From Gigaspora rosea (lineage: Eukaryota; Glomeromycota; Glomeromycetes; Diversisporales; Gigasporaceae), in NCBI GenBank assembly GCA_003550325.1, contig QKWP01000794.1, positions 70,718 through 134,717 of the forward strand: a DNA stretch of 64,000 nt. Reading direction: 5' to 3'. The stretch's first letter is position 1. The number at the start of each line of letters is the position of its first letter. Positions 1-11,722 of the stretch are shown here, in pieces. The position numbers were made by a program, and so were the translations under genes. The notes below the pieces were generated by a model that made no database searches, was not told where the DNA came from, and saw nothing but the letters and a program-made list of their open reading frames with translations.

Positions 1-910
1 AAATTTGGAGAATAGATGCATAATTTTGGATTTTTGATCAAAAAAGTCAAATTTAAGCATCTTTTCTCCAAATTTCAAGTAAAATAAAAGCAAGACTGCC
101 AATTTAATGTATTTAGGCTCTGAACAAGTTTACCTAGTAAAATAAGTTAGAATTAATTAGTAAAATTTTATGAATAATAAGCTATATAGAATTTTATTAA
201 TAAAATTCTTTAAAACTTATGATTCACAATATTTTACTAACTTAGAGCACTAGGTAAACTTGTTCAAAGCCTAAAAATACATTAAATTGGCAGTCTTGAT
301 TATATTTTACTTGAAATTTGGAGAAAAGATGCTTAAATTTGACTTTTTTGATCAAAAATCCAAAATTATGCATCTATTCTCCAAATTTCAAGTAAAATAA
401 AAATAACTCTGCTGATTTGATGTATTTTTAGGTGCTTTACATGTTTGCTTAGTGCATAAAGTTAGAATTAATTAATAAAAATTTGTGTATAATAAGATTT
501 ATAAAATTTTATTAATAAAATTCTATAAAATCTTATGACTCATAAAATTTTACTAATTAATTCTAACCTATTTCACTAGGTAACTTGTTCAGAGCCTAGA
601 AATACATTAAATTAGCAGAATTGTTTTTATTTTACTTGAAATTTGGAGAAAAGATGCTTAAATTTGACTTTTTGAACAAAGATCCAAAAATATGCATCTA
701 TCCTCCAAATTTTAAGTAAAGTAAAAATAACTCTGCTGATTTGATGCATTTTAGATGCTGAATATGTTTACTTAGTGCATTTTGTTAGAATTAATTAATA
801 AAAATTTGCGAGTTATAAGATTTTATAAAATTTTATTAATAAAATCCTATAAAATCTTATGATTCATAAAATTTTACTAATTAATTCTAACTTCATGCAC
901 TAAGTAAACT
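1..910. repeat. Tandem array of two alternating palindromes
   Basis: Two different self-complementary units alternate. Unit X (about 75-85 bp) is bounded by AAATTTGGAGAA and its complement TTCTCCAAATTT and occurs near 1-75, 310-390 and 640-710. Unit Y (about 230 bp) carries TTAGAATTAATTA with its inverted partner and occurs near 80-305, 400-630 and 730-905. The composite period is roughly 320 bp. The arms differ by scattered substitutions, so this is not a recent exact array. No coding signal is seen. It could be the end of a larger satellite cut by the window edge, or tandemly inserted foldback elements. Confidence 0.8.
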
Positions 911-1436
911 TGACAGCTCCAAAAAATAAATATAAGTATGTTCAGACTCAGACCAGTCTGTATAAAATTTAGAGTCTGAGTCTGGTCCGATCCTGGACCG
1001 GACCTGAACCGGACCTATTACGATCTGGCAAGACCCAAACCGGACCTAATCATTTGTTGTTTAAGCCCCCCCCTAAAAAATTTTGAACTTGTTATGTTAA
1101 ACAAAGAATTAAATTTGAGTGGCCTAAGTAAAATCACGATGGATAACAAGAATGTAATGGATATCTTAATATGTATATAATATATTGTTATCCAACCTAT
1201 ATTGATTCTCTATCGCTGCTATTAATTATGCATTATAACCTGTTCTGTTAAAACATCGTTTTTTTAACTCTTATCGTTATTGACCGCGACTTTCCTATGG
1301 AATTGCCTAAAAGGTTAATTAGGTTATATTCTTTTGTTGGTGATATTATATTAGACCATTTTACGGGTTATTAAACACTTTTTAATTTTTATAAATGCGG
1401 TAATTAACTCTATCTTGTATGAATATAACTCATCAG
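911..1436. other. Intergenic, no gene seen
   Basis: AT-rich DNA with no supported gene. Around 980-1045 there is a short GC-richer stretch with imperfect repeats of the motif CCGGACCT. No recognisable promoter, RNA gene or element boundary was found. Confidence 0.4.
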
Positions 1437-1590
1437 GTTTCGTCATAGGTTTCGTCAATTCGTCATAGGTTTCGTCAATTCCATCAATCGTCAGGGGTTT
1501 CGTCAATCGTCGATTCGTCAATTGGAAGTCACCTGACGAATGGTTTCGTCATTCGTCAATGACGAATGATTTGTCATTCGTCAGGCATCT
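1437..1590. repeat. CGTCA-based minisatellite
   Basis: Degenerate tandem repeats of TTTCGTCA and ATTCGTCA run through this stretch, with both orientations near 1550-1585 (TGACGAATG beside CATTCGTCA), so single strands could form hairpins. A short version of the same motif (TCGTCATTCGTCAGG) appears at about 52410 beside a dispersed repeat. Function unknown. Confidence 0.75.
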
Positions 1591-1890
1591 TTAATTCATG
1601 TGCAGTTTTCCCATTACTAGCCGACATTTGAATGAATGGCTGATGTAAATTAGTTTAAAGTACTTTTTTAGAGCATAACAGTTCACTAATAAAAAATCAT
1701 ACTAAATCATTTCTAGCTTTGAAGAAACATATTATTCGCTGTGCAAGAATAATCTAAAATAATTAGTATTCTCAAGAACTTCACTTAAAAGCAAATGTTT
1801 TTGCATTTAATGCATGTAAGTTCTGAATGTTAGAAATGGTCAACAAAAAAAAAGGTTGAGATTAGGCCATGCAAATGATTTTTTGTTTTG
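1591..1890. other. Intergenic, no gene seen
   Basis: AT-rich sequence between the CGTCA minisatellite and kelch relic A. Nothing recognisable was seen. Confidence 0.4.
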
Positions 1891-1903
1891 TATTACATTG
1901 AAT

Positions 1904-3638
1904 CTAAAAACATGAGTGGTCGGTCAGATTTTTTAATTTATTGTAAATAACATAATAATGTTCACATTTAAGGTTAATTTTTTTGTTTTGCATAACATGG
2001 TTTCCCAATTCCAGTCTACTATAAATAATAAGCTCATGTTTATATATAAGGCCATCTAGTTGGGAATTACTGATACTTGTGTTTGTTAACCCTGGTTTGC
2101 GTTGTAGATAAATTAAATGTGGTAATTTTTGTGCGTCAAGAATATAAATATTATTATTTTCTGTATGAATTTGATGATGGTTACGCCTAAATATGTAAAA
2201 ATTAAACAATTTTACTAAATTTTTTAGACAAACAACCATATCAAAGTAATTACCAAATGCTAAATCATATAATTTTTGTATAATGCAGAGAATGCTGTGT
2301 GAGTCGTGGTGCGCTTATTCCGGAAACACATGGAACAGGGCATATCCAAGAAATTGTATTTAATACTACAATATCAGAAAACATATAGGTAACTTTGCCT
2401 GAACTAAATATTACCTCTATATATGATAATATTTCGTCCTGGGCTAAAAACAACAAAATAATTGGTAAAATCAGATATCAAATTTAACTGTTAATACAAT
2501 GTTATTATACATAATACACACTTATAACTGCAGAATGCGCTGCACGAGATGCAATAGTAGAACCAATAGCAAACTAAATAAAAACATATATTTGCAAAAA
2601 AATATGCATAATTATTATAGAAATAATAATAATCATATACATTACTTTAGTAGACCAGACGTAAAAGGTTGTGTCAAATACTTAATCAAACGTAAAACTT
2701 TAAGATCAATAATTGGAAATTTTATGAAATTATTATATATGACATACCTGAGATATATTATGCTGTTTGAAATTACAATTTCGTCTCCCCCCTCCGGCTC
2801 CAAGAGTTCCCCCTAATATTAAACAGGCCAATCAGAACGTTCCTTGCGTCTCAGGATTCCAATAAATCACATGTTTACAAGTCAACCAATAATAATGCGA
2901 TTATTTTTGCAATTTTAACATGTTTGTTTAATTTGACCCCCCTCCCCCCACTACACTTAAGCTTCGTAGGGAACGTTAAACGAAATTATAAATTCAAACA
3001 GCCTTACTAAGATTTGTACTAGAACGTCCATCAATATAAACAAGAATGTCATTTGGCAATAATTTGCAGTATAGTCGACAAAAGTAAGAGCAGAACGCGA
3101 CTGAGTTAGTGTTGACCAAGTAATAGTAATGACATCAAGTATCATATCATTATAAAAAAGAGGTATTGAACTATTTTTTAGCTAATTATTGCCAACAACA
3201 GGTTGCATTTCATTACGAGTTGCAAAGCTAGAATTAAATTATTAATAGTTGGTGTTGTCCATTGCGAAGCCTTGGAATCAATTTATGTATATTCAAATCT
3301 TGTGTCAGTTGCCGAAATAATTATCCATGTCCTTCCTCCAATTAAAAATACTGTAGAATTATCAATAGAGCTAAGGCAGATGCACAAAAGCTATATCCTA
3401 CAGGCATTACAACGTCACCATGCCATAGATATGTAGAAATTTTAAATGAACTCGATAAATCAAGATACTAAGGTTTATTAGAAGTAGTTGTAGAAGTTAC
3501 AGCTCCACAAAAGAAATAAAGCCTAATACCAACTAGTGTGCTAGACAGTTCACGTCGAGGACTAGGTACATTTTGGCAAATAACAAAAAAATATACTGAG
3601 CCAAATATGGCAAAAAAGGTACAATATAACGATTTCAT
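1904..3638 (-). pseudogene. Kelch-repeat membrane protein, degraded copy A
   Basis: Relic of the kelch family represented intact at 55729-57404. On the minus strand, recognisable pieces occur in the right order: a start-like ATG near 3638, exon-1 segments (LVGTRLYFFGG-like, TWSTLTQSRSALTFVDYTAN-like) between about 3600 and 2757, exon 2 near 2690-2640, exon 3 near 2570-2515, exon 4 at about 2450-2265 (FSDIVVLN, SGISAP) and the start of exon 5 near 2220-2100. Exon 5 loses similarity before the membrane segment. Exon 1 carries many frameshifts and stops and is split by a 243-bp MITE at 2761-3003. Almost certainly non-functional. The closest relative in the window is relic E at 58.9-60.3 kb. Confidence 0.8.
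2761..3003. mobile_element. PIF/Harbinger-like MITE in kelch relic A
   Basis: The terminal inverted repeats are TGCTGTTTGAAATT and, on the other strand, GGCTGTTTGAATTT. They are flanked by TTA at 2758-2760 and 3004-3006. The paralogue E has the uninterrupted site ATATTACTAAG at about 59615, which confirms the boundaries as an insertion. A 3-bp TTA duplication is the hallmark of PIF/Harbinger elements. The interior is GC-richer than its surroundings (CCCCCCTCC runs) and has no ORF. Superfamily assignment rests on the target duplication only. Confidence 0.75.
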
Positions 3639-3771
3639 AATGAAATATCCTAAGAATTATCATATAAGCACTGATCATATAACAAATCTAGCATCGACAC
3701 AAAAAAAATGTAGATTACGTCATAATTAAAAATCCAGAATCAATAACGAACTTTTTATAATAATAATAGAA

Positions 3772-3931
3772 CAGGGTGAAACCTAAGTTGCGAAATAGTG
3801 AAATCCGCTTTGTAGATCGGGTTAGGGTGAAATCCGCGTTTTATTATGTTTGTTATTATATAAAAGCGGATTTCACCCTCACGTGATGATCATAGCAGGT
3901 TTCACTATTTCACAACTCAGGTTTCACCCTG
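3772..3931. mobile_element. Foldback MITE with CAGGGTGAAAC termini
   Basis: The inverted repeats begin CAGGGTGAAACC and continue for about 35 bp (TTGCGAAATAGTGAAATCCGC on the left, with a diverged partner on the right). The CAGGG start is typical of hAT-type elements. Paralogue E at about 60345 lacks the element, so it is a genuine insertion, but an exact 8-bp target duplication could not be read. Degraded arms of the same family occur at 17455-17475, 38500-38530 and 40205-40375. Confidence 0.7.
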
Positions 3932-4505
3932 TCGTATAATAATTACACAATTTATCGTTATTGCGCTTTTAAGCCTTAACTATGACGTAGCTACATTTTT
4001 TGAGTGATGCTAGTCATCATTTGATAAATTTTATTATGTAAGCTGCATTTTATTTGTAGGCAATGCCGGGTTTGTTTAGTAACAATGTGACGGATAAAAA
4101 TAGTTTTTATCCGAGAATATACCGATCCTTATTTCCTAAAGTGATATAAATAAGTATGGACGATGCAATTATTTATGTAAGCAATGTCAATTTTTTAACC
4201 GCTACTACTCTTACATATTGTTATTTCTACGATTGATTATTACTTTTCATGATTCACAAATAAAACTTGGAAGACATAATTCAGTAATTCCGGAATTTGA
4301 TTTTGCCGATCAAAGCTTTTTTAAATACCAGTTTTTTTTACTTATTTTTACTAACTACGTACAGTAAATATTGAATGTATTATTAAGCAATAGTTGTCCG
4401 AAGTACAACCCGAGTTCTGTAATCCTAAATTCTTATTGGATAGATCAGGTGTAACATAAATAAAAAACAATCAAAACAATACTATTTTCCTAGTTAATTG
4501 TCCGT
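3932..4505. other. Upstream flank of kelch copy A, duplicated at E
   Basis: No gene. This stretch matches about 60345-60717 and 62300-62400, the same position beside relic E (shared landmarks include TTACATATTGTTA, GATTATTACTTTTC and GGATAGATCAGGTG). It shows that the duplicated unit is larger than the gene. The CCGT at 4502-4505 is the target site of the retrotransposon that follows. Confidence 0.6.
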
Positions 4506-5808
4506 TGTGAGGGGCAAGGCTATCGGGTTATATGCTAAATACAACTAACAACACCACTAACTACTAAACAAATGTCCTATAAGCGTGCAAGACTTTAGAT
4601 CCTCGATTTGGCAGGCAGAAAGAGGCGGGAAGATTTGGTCCGGTTCTCGAAGGCCTTGTGGGTCTTGCTGTGGCTTGGATAAACAAAGATAAGTATTTCT
4701 TTCCTTATTGTGTATAGTCATCTTGAAGTGGCCTAATCCCACTTTTATATCTATCTCTTTAATCTAGGGGTATAAGGTTATCAGGTTAAATATAATTAAC
4801 GATCAGCAAGCCGATATTGATGCAGGTGATTAATCAATCAATATCGGAGATTGATTATTTGATATATTCGATAATAAAAAGGGGTTAATCGATTAATGTG
4901 TATATATACATCAGGTGATTAACTGGGTCTTTCTTTCTCTAACTGGGTTATAAACGAAACTAGGTTCGAAATGCGGGTTACGTAGTAACAACTAAACGAA
5001 ACAACTTTAACAAAGGTAACAGATATGTCACAGGACAAGGGTAAGTGTAATAAATGATTTTATTATAACAAAAGGTTTTAACAACAAGAGAGAACTTCTT
5101 AACACTTCTACTCTTATTTCGAAGGTAAGTTATTCAAATTTGAACTCTGTGTATTGTGAGTTATCTTTATTGAAGTGCAAAAAGGAGTGTCTTATATAAT
5201 TTTTACCCTCTTAATAAATACATTGTTTTTAGACTATCTATACTAACTCTATTGAATCTTTCTTTATCGTATGATTTCACGACCTCATTTCTTTGAGGCG
5301 GAAGGTAGAGGCGACTTTTCCAAGCCTCGAGGCATAAGTGTTGGGGAAACATCTTCGCAGTATCTTCGCCTTATTACTATAATTCCATCTTCAATTCACC
5401 GTTAACCCACCGTGTGTCTATACTATGACGTGAGAGAAACTAAAACTAGGCTAAGTATATTGTTTACAAAAAGGTGTATAAACAAACAGTGACAGCTAAA
5501 TGCCAAGGGCATAAACTAGTTTCATCTACGTGGGCTAAGCTAACATGTGTAAATCTATTATTTACTAAAGGGAAAATAAACAAACATGAGCAGCGAAATA
5601 CCAAGGGCACAAACTGGATTGTGGCCCTGGCATGCGCAGTTACCAAGTGCTCATGCCAGAAATCACTGCGGCGCTACCTGGGGCTATGCTAACCTTTTAT
5701 GACCGTGGCATGATTTCGGAAGAAATTATTTATCATACGATATAACTATCGAGAGAATCTCCTGGATAACCAAATAATTGAAAAAAACTTGAGGCGTAGC
5801 CCATCACA
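4506..5808 (-). repeat. 3' LTR of the Ty3/gypsy element
   Basis: Left LTR, 3' in the sense of the element. It pairs with 13167-14437 over its full length. It contains AATAAA-type and TATA-type AT-rich motifs, but exact promoter and polyadenylation positions were not determined. Short open frames inside it (for example 5464-5692) recur in the other LTR and are not regarded as genes. Confidence 0.9.
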
Positions 5809-5823
5809 ATCTCCCACCCTTAG
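5809..5823 (-). other. Polypurine tract
   Basis: Read on the minus strand, CTAAGGGTGGGAGAT directly abuts the start of the 3' LTR (TGTGATGGGC...). This is where the plus-strand primer of LTR retrotransposons is expected. Confidence 0.75.
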
Positions 5824-7139
5824 TTTTGAGTTCCACGAGAAAAGGGTTAACCGATGTTCGGACTCTTCTTTAAGCTAGGGCACCGACGACCTAGATAGGA
5901 TTGGCTTAATGTCAGATTTTTGTTTTGTAAGTATATTTCTCCTCTTTCCCAGTTCATCTTTTTCAATGCCAATTCCATTATGATAACAGTATCCAAACAG
6001 ATGGATACTGTTCCAGATTATTTCTGGCTCTGCGACGTATGTGGGGGGTTATGCTTCCAGAGCTTCTCAGAGACTTATCTGGCATGAGATATGGACACTT
6101 CCTTCCTTATTTCCGTCCCAATCTTTCCTTTTTGTCTTTATTCAGGTTTCATTGGGGATATACTTTGACATTCCTCTGGAGCTTCTCTTAAGTCTTATCT
6201 AGCAGGTAATATAGACGTTTCCTTCTTTATTTCTGTTCATATTACTTTTGTGGCCTCTGTGTCAATAATTCCACTGGCTTTTCCAGACAGGTCCTCACAA
6301 CTCGATCTATTCTATCCTTATTTTCGTCCCTGTAGGCACAGTTGAATTATCAAGTTCTTCCTTTTCTTCTTGTGATTCTATGCTTAACTCGTTTTCTTTC
6401 TTTCCTGGTACTGGTACGTAAATATATATATATTTTTTTATATATCCATATACGATAATGTGCCCCAACCTTGCACATATCAGTTGTGACCATCTGCTGT
6501 TATACCTAATGCCACGCCCTTTACATGCTCCTTTTATGGGAGCAATTCTTCATATTCGCTTCAGGATAGATTACGGATTTTGGACAGAGTTGTCCAATTA
6601 GTGCAATACAGCTGCCCTACCCCGTGATGTTCAAATAATCGGTGAGTCCTGATAGCAGCATCTGTATAATATCAGGTGATGATCCTTTTGAGCTTATGAA
6701 CTTCCCTTCTTGGGCTTCGATTTATCATCTCCCCTAAATAGAAAGTGTGAACCAGACTTTCTACACGATTCTCTACTTTTAGTGCGTCTACTATCCTTCC
6801 ATAAGCAAGGGTTGCTTTTTGGACGAGTGAGTGCTCTGGGGAATAAGGGTAAGTTGGGATATCGTCCACGGAGAGGTTGATAGTACTAAGATCGATATAA
6901 ATTTGGATGGCTGTGGTAGTATTCATAGTAATTAAAGCAGAGAGAGAAAAAATAAATTATACAGGGAATTTTTTTTTAAATTTAATTTTAGTGGTGCAGG
7001 TTAACCACGAAAGGTACGGTTGGTAGTGATCATATGCTCATTACTTTTATACTTTTCTTTCGTGATAGGGCTTTAATAACCTTCTATTTATAGGAGTTGC
7101 AAGAACTTTTCCACCTAATTTTCAGAGCTTATAGGCACC
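5824..7139 (-). other. 3' internal region of the gypsy element, no recognised domain
   Basis: About 1.3 kb between the integrase remnant and the 3' LTR. The longest open frame is 84 codons on the minus strand (6672-6926), starting MNTTTAIQIYIDLSTINLSVDD. I do not recognise it; it may be a short accessory ORF, an extra transduced segment or chance. Otherwise no domain is visible. Confidence 0.5.
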
Positions 7140-8030
7140 ATTGGTGAGTACAGTGTATATAGTACGGTCTCTTCCATTTAGTTCAAATTTGTGGCTTTGA
7201 GTTCCTATTATTCATGTATTGTAAATGTGCACTTTATCGGCTATGGCGCAGCAGGGGGTGGCGATGATTTGTTTGTCATATTGTGCCTTCTGTTTGTTTT
7301 GAGCAGCCTGTATTTGCTGCACTGCCTCCTCCCAGACCCATTGTAGGTCATGTTCGACTTCATATATCCGCTGAATTATTGTCCCATGGAGTAGGTCTAA
7401 GGAATCACTAGGATGTAAGGGTAGCTTAGCCTTTCTCCTATATACCAGGTAGAAAGGTATTTCACGGGTGGAAGCTTGCTTGGCAGTCCGATATGCAAAT
7501 AGGATGGGTGCTATAAGCAAGTCCCAATCCCACACATTCTCCATCAACCAAGCCAAAGAGCTACATAGGGTCTTGTTGAACTGCTCTACCAACCCATTAG
7601 TCTGCGGGTGGTAAGAAGTAGAGTAGTGGGTTACTAATAGTTTAGCCAGTAGTTCGTCGATAAGGCGGTTACGGAAATGTGACCCTCTATCAGACAATAT
7701 GCTTTGAGGACACCCATGTCAGCAGATTATTTCTTCGTAGATAAATTTGGCTACTTCTTTGGTATCATCTTTTGGTATGGCACGGGCTTTAGGCCATTTA
7801 GTCATATAATCGGTGGCTACTACGATATACCGGTTGGTACGAGGGGTAACCGGTAGTAGTCCTATTATATCAATTCTGATTATATGAAACGGAGCCTCTA
7901 CCAGTATCAGGTGTAAAGGTTCACATGATCTCTGAGCTCTGTGCTTTTAGCAACTTTCACAAGTCTTGACATACTTCTGTATATCCTGGTACATTTTTGA
8001 CTAGTAATAATAATCACGCAGTTTATTGAA
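7140..8030 (-). pseudogene. Integrase of the gypsy element, disrupted
   Basis: On the minus strand the HHCC zinc-binding part is visible as a CESC motif, broken by an in-frame TAA at 7947-7949 in the position where related proteins have a Gln codon. The core follows: DRGSHF containing a catalytic Asp, HPQTNGLVEQFNKTL containing the catalytic Glu, then WDLLIAPILFAYRTA. After KVHIYNT the frame shifts, and the C-terminal module resumes in another frame near 7190-7130 (HKFEL...TNGAYKL). The catalytic residues that can be seen are kept, but the reading frame is not, so no active integrase is expected. Confidence 0.88.
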
Positions 8031-9095
8031 CATGATATCCTTTCCGAAATGTGCATCCAAGGGGTGGTCATAGGCGGGAGCAAGGATGATATCTACTTCT
8101 CCTTTCCTGGAGGACTTTGATTAATTTCTTCTTTCGATTTTTCCTATATAAGGCTCCTTTTCTAATTGAAAGAATCGACTTTGCTTCTCCAAATGGCTTT
8201 GCTGCAGTTCATCAAAGTGGGAGGGGTACTGGTGATGCTGAAAGTAATTCTTCACCGCTTGATACAAGGATGGTTCCATAATTTATACAATTTCCTATAC
8301 TTTTCTTGTGTGCCAGGATACCGACAAACTGGTCTGGATTGAGCTTAGTGTCGGGTTTCGAACTTGGAGGTATCTTTTTCTTTTCTTTTTCTTGGGTGTT
8401 TTTCTTCTTCACCACCCTTGACTAACTTCAAGTTTAGGACTTCTTCTTCAGGTTATCTTCCCAGTTGCTTTCTCTTCTAGTTCAGCTTCTTGCCAATATG
8501 GCTTCCGGTAGATATGTGTGGCGCTGTATCCAAAATATTCTTGCTTTGGAAAGACTGCGATAGCACCAATAGTTTCCTTCAGTGTATAGAAGGTGAGTTG
8601 TATGGTGATTGTTTTCCCTCTTAAGTTTTTAAGTGCTGTAATAGTCTAACTTTAATTTACTAATAATCAAAGTTTGGTTAGAAGGGCCCCTCTACTCGCC
8701 CTATCTCATTCCGATTAACCAGCTCTAATATCGGGTCTGATGATATATATTAGTTTTTTTTTTTTTTTTTACGGAGAGTCACACTGGTTCTAACCCATTT
8801 CTTCATCAGAGGTGGACATATCTTCTTCTGACGTATATCTATCGTCAGTAATGGCTAGGGCATGTATATCCTATTCACTAGGTGGATATGCTGGGTAAAT
8901 ACGAGGTGGGCCTTCAATAACATGAAAATCTTCACTACTTTCAAACTCGGGCATGTGTCCTCCCACTTCTTCCTCTTTACCCCATAAGAATATATCAATA
9001 AGGTATGTTTTGTCCATGTCACTGCCGGAGGTAGAATCTGTATCGGAGATGTCAATCACATAGTACCCTACTTGCTCTACCTAGGTTGTTTCAGT
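8031..9095 (-). pseudogene. Acidic linker region of pol, broken
   Basis: Between the RNase H / acidic segment and the integrase the minus strand holds only short open pieces. One at 8871-9059 is very acidic (DISDTDSTSGSDMD, GGHMPEFESSEDF) and one at 8212-8415 is Lys-rich. They are separated by stops and frameshifts. They look like pieces of a long linker between RNase H and integrase, which is longer than usual for the family. No catalytic motif was seen. The T-run at 8755-8770 is a further disruption. Confidence 0.5.
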
Positions 9096-9900
9096 TCACA
9101 GGTCTGGGGCGAGATGCTGTAGCAGTTCTTCCCGATATCTTTCTGGTTGGAGTTGGCTGTTAGTGATTTCTTCATAACTGGAGTATCTAGAATCAGACCT
9201 TTCTTCCTCACTATCCCATTCCGTCCACTCATTTATAGTGGCCAGCCCTTCTTCTATTTCCACATTCCATCCTGCAAAGTCCATTTGCTCGGTGGGCCAG
9301 CCGTTTATTTCTTTATTCCATTCAGACAAAGAGTTTTCCCAGGACACTTGGAAAATCTCTACTTCTGGTTCAGTTAACTCAGTCACGGGTTTGCTGATAG
9401 GTCTTTTCATGGGGTTTCCAGGACCAATAGTTTTGGTGTGAAGGTCGATTTTTACAGGTGAGTCTTCAATCATTCTTGATAGAGCATCTGCATTATGATG
9501 TACTCTTCCGGTACTATGTACTATAGTGAAATTATAGGGCTGTAGCCGCAGTATCCACCGGGCCCTACAGCCTTTGAGAGCTGATTTTTGTAGCCATTTT
9601 AGAGCGGAATGGTCAGTGACAACTACAAAGAGTTTATAGCCTAAGTAGTAGTAGAAATATTCTATGGCTCATACCACAGCATAACACTCTAATTCTGTAG
9701 CGGCATAGTTTCTTTCTGGTTGAGTGAGACTTTTGCTTGCATAAGCTATAACATACTTCCTCTTATGCTCGTCCTTTTGGGCCAATACTGCTCCCAGGCT
9801 AATACCTGAGCCGTCAGTATGTAGGTAAAATGTTCGATCAAAATCGGGATACCGCAGTATGGGGGCTGATATCAAGTGATTTTTCAATTCCTTAAAAGCC
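9096..9900 (-). pseudogene. RNase H domain plus acidic extension of pol
   Basis: The minus strand reads PILRYPDFDRTFYLHTDGSG, AYASKSLTQPERNYAATELECYAVV, a TGA at 9669-9671 where related proteins have Trp, then TDHSALKWL and HNADALSRM, the usual end of the retroelement RNase H. DxSG-type Asp, Glu (ELECYAVV) and the TDH Asp are present. The frame then continues into an acidic segment of about 125 residues (VKIDLHTK ... LLQHLAPDL) with no recognised fold. One transition (TGG to TGA) is enough to explain the stop. Confidence 0.88.
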
Positions 9901-11221
9901 TTTTCTTAGGCTTGTTTCTACTTGTACTCTACTCCCTTCTCTAACAGGTAGTGTAACGGCTTTGCTATGGTTGCAAATTAGTGAATAAATCGCCGGTAGT
10001 AAGAGGCGAAACTGATGAACCCTCGGAGCGTCCTTAAGTTGGTAGGGGTAGAGAACTCCTTTACCTTAATGACCTTATCAAGGTCAGGCTGTATACCATT
10101 CTTACTTACCACGTGACCTAAAAATTTTATTTCTTTACGAAATAGGTCACACTTCTCCGGATTCAGCTTCAGTCCTGCTGCACGAATTTTAATGAAGACT
10201 TTTTGGAGATGCTCTAGGTGCTTTTTGAATGTGAGGGAGTATATAATTATATTGTCAAAGTAAACTGCAACATGGTGACCAATATACTCATGGAGCACAT
10301 GATTCATAGTCCTCTGAAATGTAGCTGGGGCATTATATAAACCAAAAGGCATAACCTTAAAGGCATACACTCCTTGCTTAGTTATAAACGCCTTTTTTTT
10401 TGGTCACTAGGTTGTACTCCGATTTGCCAATAGCCACTGGCTAGGTCAAGACTGGAGAACCACTGAGCCGTTCCAAATACTTCTAGGAGGTCGTCAATCT
10501 GTGGTAAAGGATAAGCATCCTTTTTGGTTACTTAGTTTAGCTTACGATAATCAACACACAACCTTAATTTCATATTTTTCTTTGGAACTATAACCACGGG
10601 GGAGGTCCATGGGCTTTTAATTTCATATATTAGCCCCTTCCTTAATAATTTTTCAATTTCCTTTTCTAGAAATGCTTGGGCATCCGGTGCCATTTGATAG
10701 GTGGTTTGTTTTATAGGTCTCGCATCACCGGTATCAATTTCATATTGGACATCAGCAGTGTAACCTAACTCATCGGGATTGCTTGGGAATAAGTTCTGGT
10801 AATTTTTTATGAGGCGTACTGCCGCTTCTTTTTGTGTTCCATCCACATTTGCTTCCGATATTAATTGTTCAACCGTATCCCTAGGGGTCATATCAGTATT
10901 GGTATGATCGGAAGTGGGTAACTCCTCAAGGTCGGTAAGATATATAGCAGGGTTGGACACTTCATCGTACAGAAACGGGCGTAGAGTCTCTATATTATTG
11001 GTATGGTAGCTCTCTACCTCTTCTATATCTTCTTCTTTGTATATATCGAAGAAATCTTCCCTGTCCCTTACTACAGGTTCTTCCGGGGGGTCCGATAGGC
11101 CTTCCCGGGTTTGGATGATAGGAATCTCGGCACCTTTCCCTAAGTAATGGAAATTGAGCTTATTTTCATCAAAGTGGATACGGGCTCTTATTTTCTGGAG
11201 CCAATCAATTCCTAGGAGCAT
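9901..11221 (-). pseudogene. Reverse transcriptase of the gypsy element, disrupted
   Basis: On the minus strand this runs from the protease/RT junction (LLGIDWLQKIRARI) through an acidic spacer into RT: WTSPVVIVPKKN, LRLCVDYRKLN, then a TAA at 10532-10534, IDDLLEVFGTAQWFSSLDLASGY in pieces, a frameshift near the A/T-run at 10390-10400, FKVMPFGLYNAPATFQ, the catalytic box, and LRTLRGFISFASYYRRFI. The catalytic box reads YFDN instead of the usual YxDD, so one metal-binding Asp is replaced by Asn. With the stop and the frameshift this makes it inactive. Confidence 0.92.
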
Positions 11222-11337
11222 AGTTTCGTCAGGGGATTCAATGATTTGGAAATTTGCAAGTATGAGGGTACTTCCAACAGCTAATTTGACACTAGATACC
11301 TTCTCTAAGGCACATTTTTGAGTACCATCAGCCGTTA

Positions 11338-11640
11338 CTATGACTGCATAGATGCCTCCTGAATATAAAGGCCTAGCTTATCTAAAAGCTTTTTGAACAT
11401 AATACTAACAGCTGCGCCAGAGTCTACTACGGCTATTATTGGGTTATTTTTAAACCTCACATAGCACTTTGCTGCTGTAGTCTTGGTACTAGGTATAGGT
11501 TCAGCTAGGTTAGTTTCCTCTGGCACTGGTATAGCAGGCCGTCTAAGAGCTTGAGCTAGGTGCTGCCTTTGTTTTGGGATTTGTAGCAACTGCCCATAGG
11601 TTGCATTGGCACGTTGGGATAACATATCCCTTGTAATATT
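11338..11640 (-). pseudogene. Aspartic protease of the gypsy element
   Basis: Minus-strand open frame of 95 codons (11338-11625) containing YVRFKNNPIIAVVDSGAAVS. The VDSGAA box is the retropepsin active-site motif, with a hydrophobic strand before it. The frame is interrupted between 11338 and 11221, before the LLGIDWL that normally closes the domain. It lies between the zinc-knuckle part of gag and RT, as expected. Confidence 0.85.
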
Positions 11641-11722
11641 ATATGGGGGAATCTGATCTACTCAGATGGTCCTCTCTTACATCTTGGGTGGGCTGCAGCT
11701 TCGGGTTGGGGTAGTTGTTGTG

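Noticed and set aside
5464-5692. Small genes inside the gypsy LTRs (also 14091-14319)
   Set aside because: Both strands are open over the same stretch and both LTRs carry it; no protein features.
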